DNA from: an uncultured Armatimonadota bacterium
Lineage (GTDB): Bacteria > Armatimonadota > Fimbriimonadia > Fimbriimonadales > Fimbriimonadaceae
DNA: 64,000 nucleotides
NCBI GenBank assembly: GCA_903833215.1
Contig: CAILEM010000010.1
Location: 98,687-162,686 of the forward strand
Direction of reading: 5' to 3'
Part shown: one piece after another, positions 62,429 to 64,000 of the stretch
Numbering within the stretch: the stretch's first letter is position 1
Layout of the letters: every line of letters begins with the position of its first letter
Made by a program: the position numbers and the translations under genes
The notes under the pieces: model-generated
What the model saw: only the letters and a program-made list of their open reading frames with translations
Told to the model about the DNA's origin: nothing
The model's database searches: none

Positions 62429-63526
62429 TCAGTCCTTAAAACCCATTCCGGCCAGTTCCTTCTTCAACTCGGTTAGATCGTCCCCAATGAACCGGTCCAC
62501 AATCACTCCTTTTCCATCAATGAGGTAAGTGATCGGTTCCGCATCCGAGCCGCGGTAGGAAGCTTCGACCGCAGAGGGTTTGCAGGTTGCCCGCAACACT
62601 GTCGTCAAACTTAAATGGTTTTCTTTAAAAAACGCCAGCAGATCTTTGTCTTGGTCGAAGGCATCATCGGTGATGACCTTGAGCCCCTGGGAAGCGAAAC
62701 GGTTTTGGAGCTCTTGGAGTTGAGGCAATTCACTGCGGCACCCAGGGCAGCCCAAGCCCCAGAAATTGAGAATCACTGCCTTTGCCCCCTTCATCTCAGT
62801 GGCCAGATCAAATGTTCTCCCACCAAGAACACGTCCTTTAAACGATGGCGCCTTCCTGCCAACAGGAAGCAAAACATCTTCTGCATTCGGATTGGCCGCG
62901 ATTTGCGGCTTATATTGGAACACTGAATGGTCAATCGGTTTCCCGATTTTTAGGTCTTCGAAGACGTACTTGACGGTGATATCGGCAATAGACGGGTGCA
63001 ATCTCGCAGCGATCGGAAGTCCGGTCTTCAGGTCCATATACACTTCGTCTGGATCGGAATTGGGCCGGATGGGTTTGCCTTCGCGTCTCAGCACGACCCT
63101 TTGAGTTTTGCGTCCGTGAAAAGTAGTTAGGGATTCATCAGCGGAAACTGCAACGAATTCAGGTGCCTTCCTTTCGTGCACGAGATTTAGGAACGGCTCA
63201 ACTAGGCAGCCATTCATCATCAAAAAATACGGAAAGTTGTTCTGCTTAAGCAGATGCTTTGGCTCAGCTTGGTATTGCCAGAAAGTCTTTTCGTCGCTTA
63301 CCATCTGAAGGGTGAGGTGTTTGCCCGTCCGCACTTCATAGCTCATCAGATTGGGTAGTTGATATTGGAAAGCTACGGTGGATTTGTAGGTGGCATGCTC
63401 AGAGATTGATGTTTCAGCAACACGCCCAGATACGGTCGAGGCCAACCTCAGTTTGCTTACAAATTTTGTATAGAGGTTGTTGTCGGCTTGAGTGCAAAGT
63501 AGGCAGGCTATAACGGTAATAATCAT
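62429..63526 (-). CDS. Exported LolA/DUF2092-like protein fused to a TlpA-type thioredoxin domain
   Basis: 365 aa. Short signal peptide (MIITVIACLLCTQA). Residues about 20-210 form a LolA/DUF2092-like half-barrel (STVAFQYQLPNLMSYEVRTGK, VYMDLKTGLPIAARL). Residues about 225-365 are a TlpA/ResA-like thioredoxin fold with KAVILNFWGLGCPGCRSELPQL (active site CPGC) and the cis-Pro strand in AEPITYLIDGKG. Probably a periplasmic thiol-disulfide protein. It shares domain plan with the cytochrome fusion at 41150. Confidence 0.85.
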   Translation of the reverse strand: MIITVIACLLCTQADNNLYTKFVSKLRLASTVSGRVAETSISEHATYKSTVAFQYQLPNLMSYEVRTGKHLTLQMVSDEKTFWQYQAEPKHLLKQNNFPYFLMMNGCLVEPFLNLVHERKAPEFVAVSADESLTTFHGRKTQRVVLRREGKPIRPNSDPDEVYMDLKTGLPIAARLHPSIADITVKYVFEDLKIGKPIDHSVFQYKPQIAANPNAEDVLLPVGRKAPSFKGRVLGGRTFDLATEMKGAKAVILNFWGLGCPGCRSELPQLQELQNRFASQGLKVITDDAFDQDKDLLAFFKENHLSLTTVLRATCKPSAVEASYRGSDAEPITYLIDGKGVIVDRFIGDDLTELKKELAGMGFKD

Positions 63527-63803
63527 TTCTGTCCTTGATTCGTCGTCAAGACTCTGGCATCGGAAACGGGCTTATACTGTGATACAAACGTCTCACAGTA
63601 TAAGGACGATTCTCCATTAAATGTATCCTGCAGTAATCATAGATTGCGCGACATCCCTAAAAACTTCCTTGGTTGCCGAAAAATCCGACGTGATTTCTCA
63701 AAGAGTGTCATTCGCCAAAGCCCGCTCTGACGCAGGATTGGCCGCTGGGGGCCAGTTGCTCCCTTGAATGACAGCTCTCGGTGGTGAGGCTGTGCGGTTT
63801 GTC

Positions 63804-63860
63804 GCCCCGAGCCAGCGAGTCGTCCCTTCGATTCCACGGGAGCAGTTCGTACCTGATGCC
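63804..63860 (+). repeat. Double-hairpin repeat family 1, copy C (5' part only)
   Basis: GAGCCAGCGAGTCGTCCC, TTCGATTCCACGGGAGCA and CTGATGCC follow copy B closely, then similarity stops exactly after GATGCC at 63860. The break coincides with a TG-starting sequence that leads into an IS3-type gene. Confidence 0.68.
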
Positions 63861-64000
63861 TGTAATATCCCGAGTTTTTCGCCACCTGTCTAAGGGGGTA
63901 TCACCCCCTAGGAGTAAGTGTGCCTACAGAAAAGCTAAAGAATCGTCGCAGGTTTACTGCCGAGTTCAAATTCCGGGTTGTACTGACCCTATTGCGTGGG
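63861..64000 (+). mobile_element. Left end of an IS3-family insertion sequence (cut by window edge)
   Basis: Begins with TGTAATATCCCGAG right where repeat copy C is interrupted; IS3-family ends start with TG. An AGGGGG-TATCA-CCCCCT hairpin (63893-63909) precedes the first gene. The right end lies outside the window, so the boundary is inferred. Confidence 0.6.
63920..64000 (+). CDS. IS3-family transposase OrfA, partial
   Basis: GTG at 63920 with AGGAG 5-6 nt upstream; 27 codons visible before the edge. The start (PTEKLKNRRRFTAEFKFRVV) matches the N-terminus of IS3/IS911-type OrfA, whose first helix-turn-helix begins RRxFTxEFK. The remainder is outside the window. Confidence 0.78.
   Translation, partial: MPTEKLKNRRRFTAEFKFRVVLTLLRG

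Noticed and set aside
1..64000. CRISPR array, tRNA or rRNA genes, CIRCE operator
   Set aside because: I looked for regularly spaced repeats, cloverleaf signatures with T-loop motifs, rRNA-like blocks and the CIRCE palindrome near hrcA and saw none; the repeats present are dispersed or paired hairpins. A tRNAscan/Infernal run would be decisive.

Overview
The window is bacterial chromosome, gene-dense and of middling G+C. The host looks diderm: there is a beta-barrel outer-membrane protein ending in Phe (45289-45945), periplasmic thioredoxin and cytochrome c modules, and lipoprotein binding proteins. Several features suggest a deep-branching phylum such as Armatimonadota (Fimbriimonas-like): scattered complex I genes, a long run of unfamiliar membrane genes behind glmU-prs, and many genes with a -10-like TANNNT box 5-9 nt before the start codon. 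That placement is inference; no rRNA or other marker settles it. I saw no tRNA, rRNA or CRISPR array.

Layout. 1-3.7 kb: a gene start running off the left edge, a cysteine desulfurase, succinyl-CoA ligase alpha (sucD), an apparently orphan c-di-AMP riboswitch that leads only into a 40-codon frame and a terminator, and upp. 3.8-10.4 kb: one long operon, glmU-prs followed by six overlapping membrane-protein genes of unknown function. 10.5-14.9 kb: recO, an oligopeptide-type binding lipoprotein, an AraC regulator and an orphan ABC ATPase. 14.9-21.2 kb (minus): mfd, a nucleotidyltransferase, an MFS carrier and a GNAT enzyme. 21.3-27.7 kb: nuoB-nuoI, then a complete BMP-type nucleoside ABC importer ending in a fused double PTPS/QueD gene. 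27.9-38.2 kb: PEP carboxykinase, adenylosuccinate lyase, PPK2, a small inverted-repeat element, threonine aldolase, hrcA and two tandem YbjQ-like genes.

38.4-42 kb is accessory: two decayed antitoxin genes flank a proteasome-like Ntn-hydrolase gene. Next come a secreted small-protein paralogue and a LolA/DUF2092-like protein fused to cytochrome c. 42.2-56.1 kb returns to core genes: ppdK, an outer-membrane protein, rpmE, a polysaccharide deacetylase, glyA bracketed by palindromic repeats, a phosphatase/oxidoreductase pair, a flotillin/NfeD pair, and a YyaL protein with a DsbD-like tail.

56.4-61.85 kb is a 5.4-kb mobile unit. It has 30-bp terminal inverted repeats and an 11-bp flanking direct repeat. 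Its cargo is an IS1595-family transposase overlapping a Cas4/AddB-like iron-sulfur nuclease gene, an XRE regulator, and several unknown proteins, two of them membrane proteins. Outside it lie near-identical copies of a double-hairpin intergenic repeat that recurs at least five times in the window. A third partial copy is cut near the right edge, apparently by an IS3-family element.

The core genes cover central carbon metabolism (pckG, ppdK, sucD), nucleotide metabolism (upp, prs, purB, nucleoside import), envelope precursors (glmU) and redox maintenance of exported proteins. The best candidates for undescribed biology are the six-gene membrane module, the transposase-nuclease unit, the orphan riboswitch and the Ntn-hydrolase.
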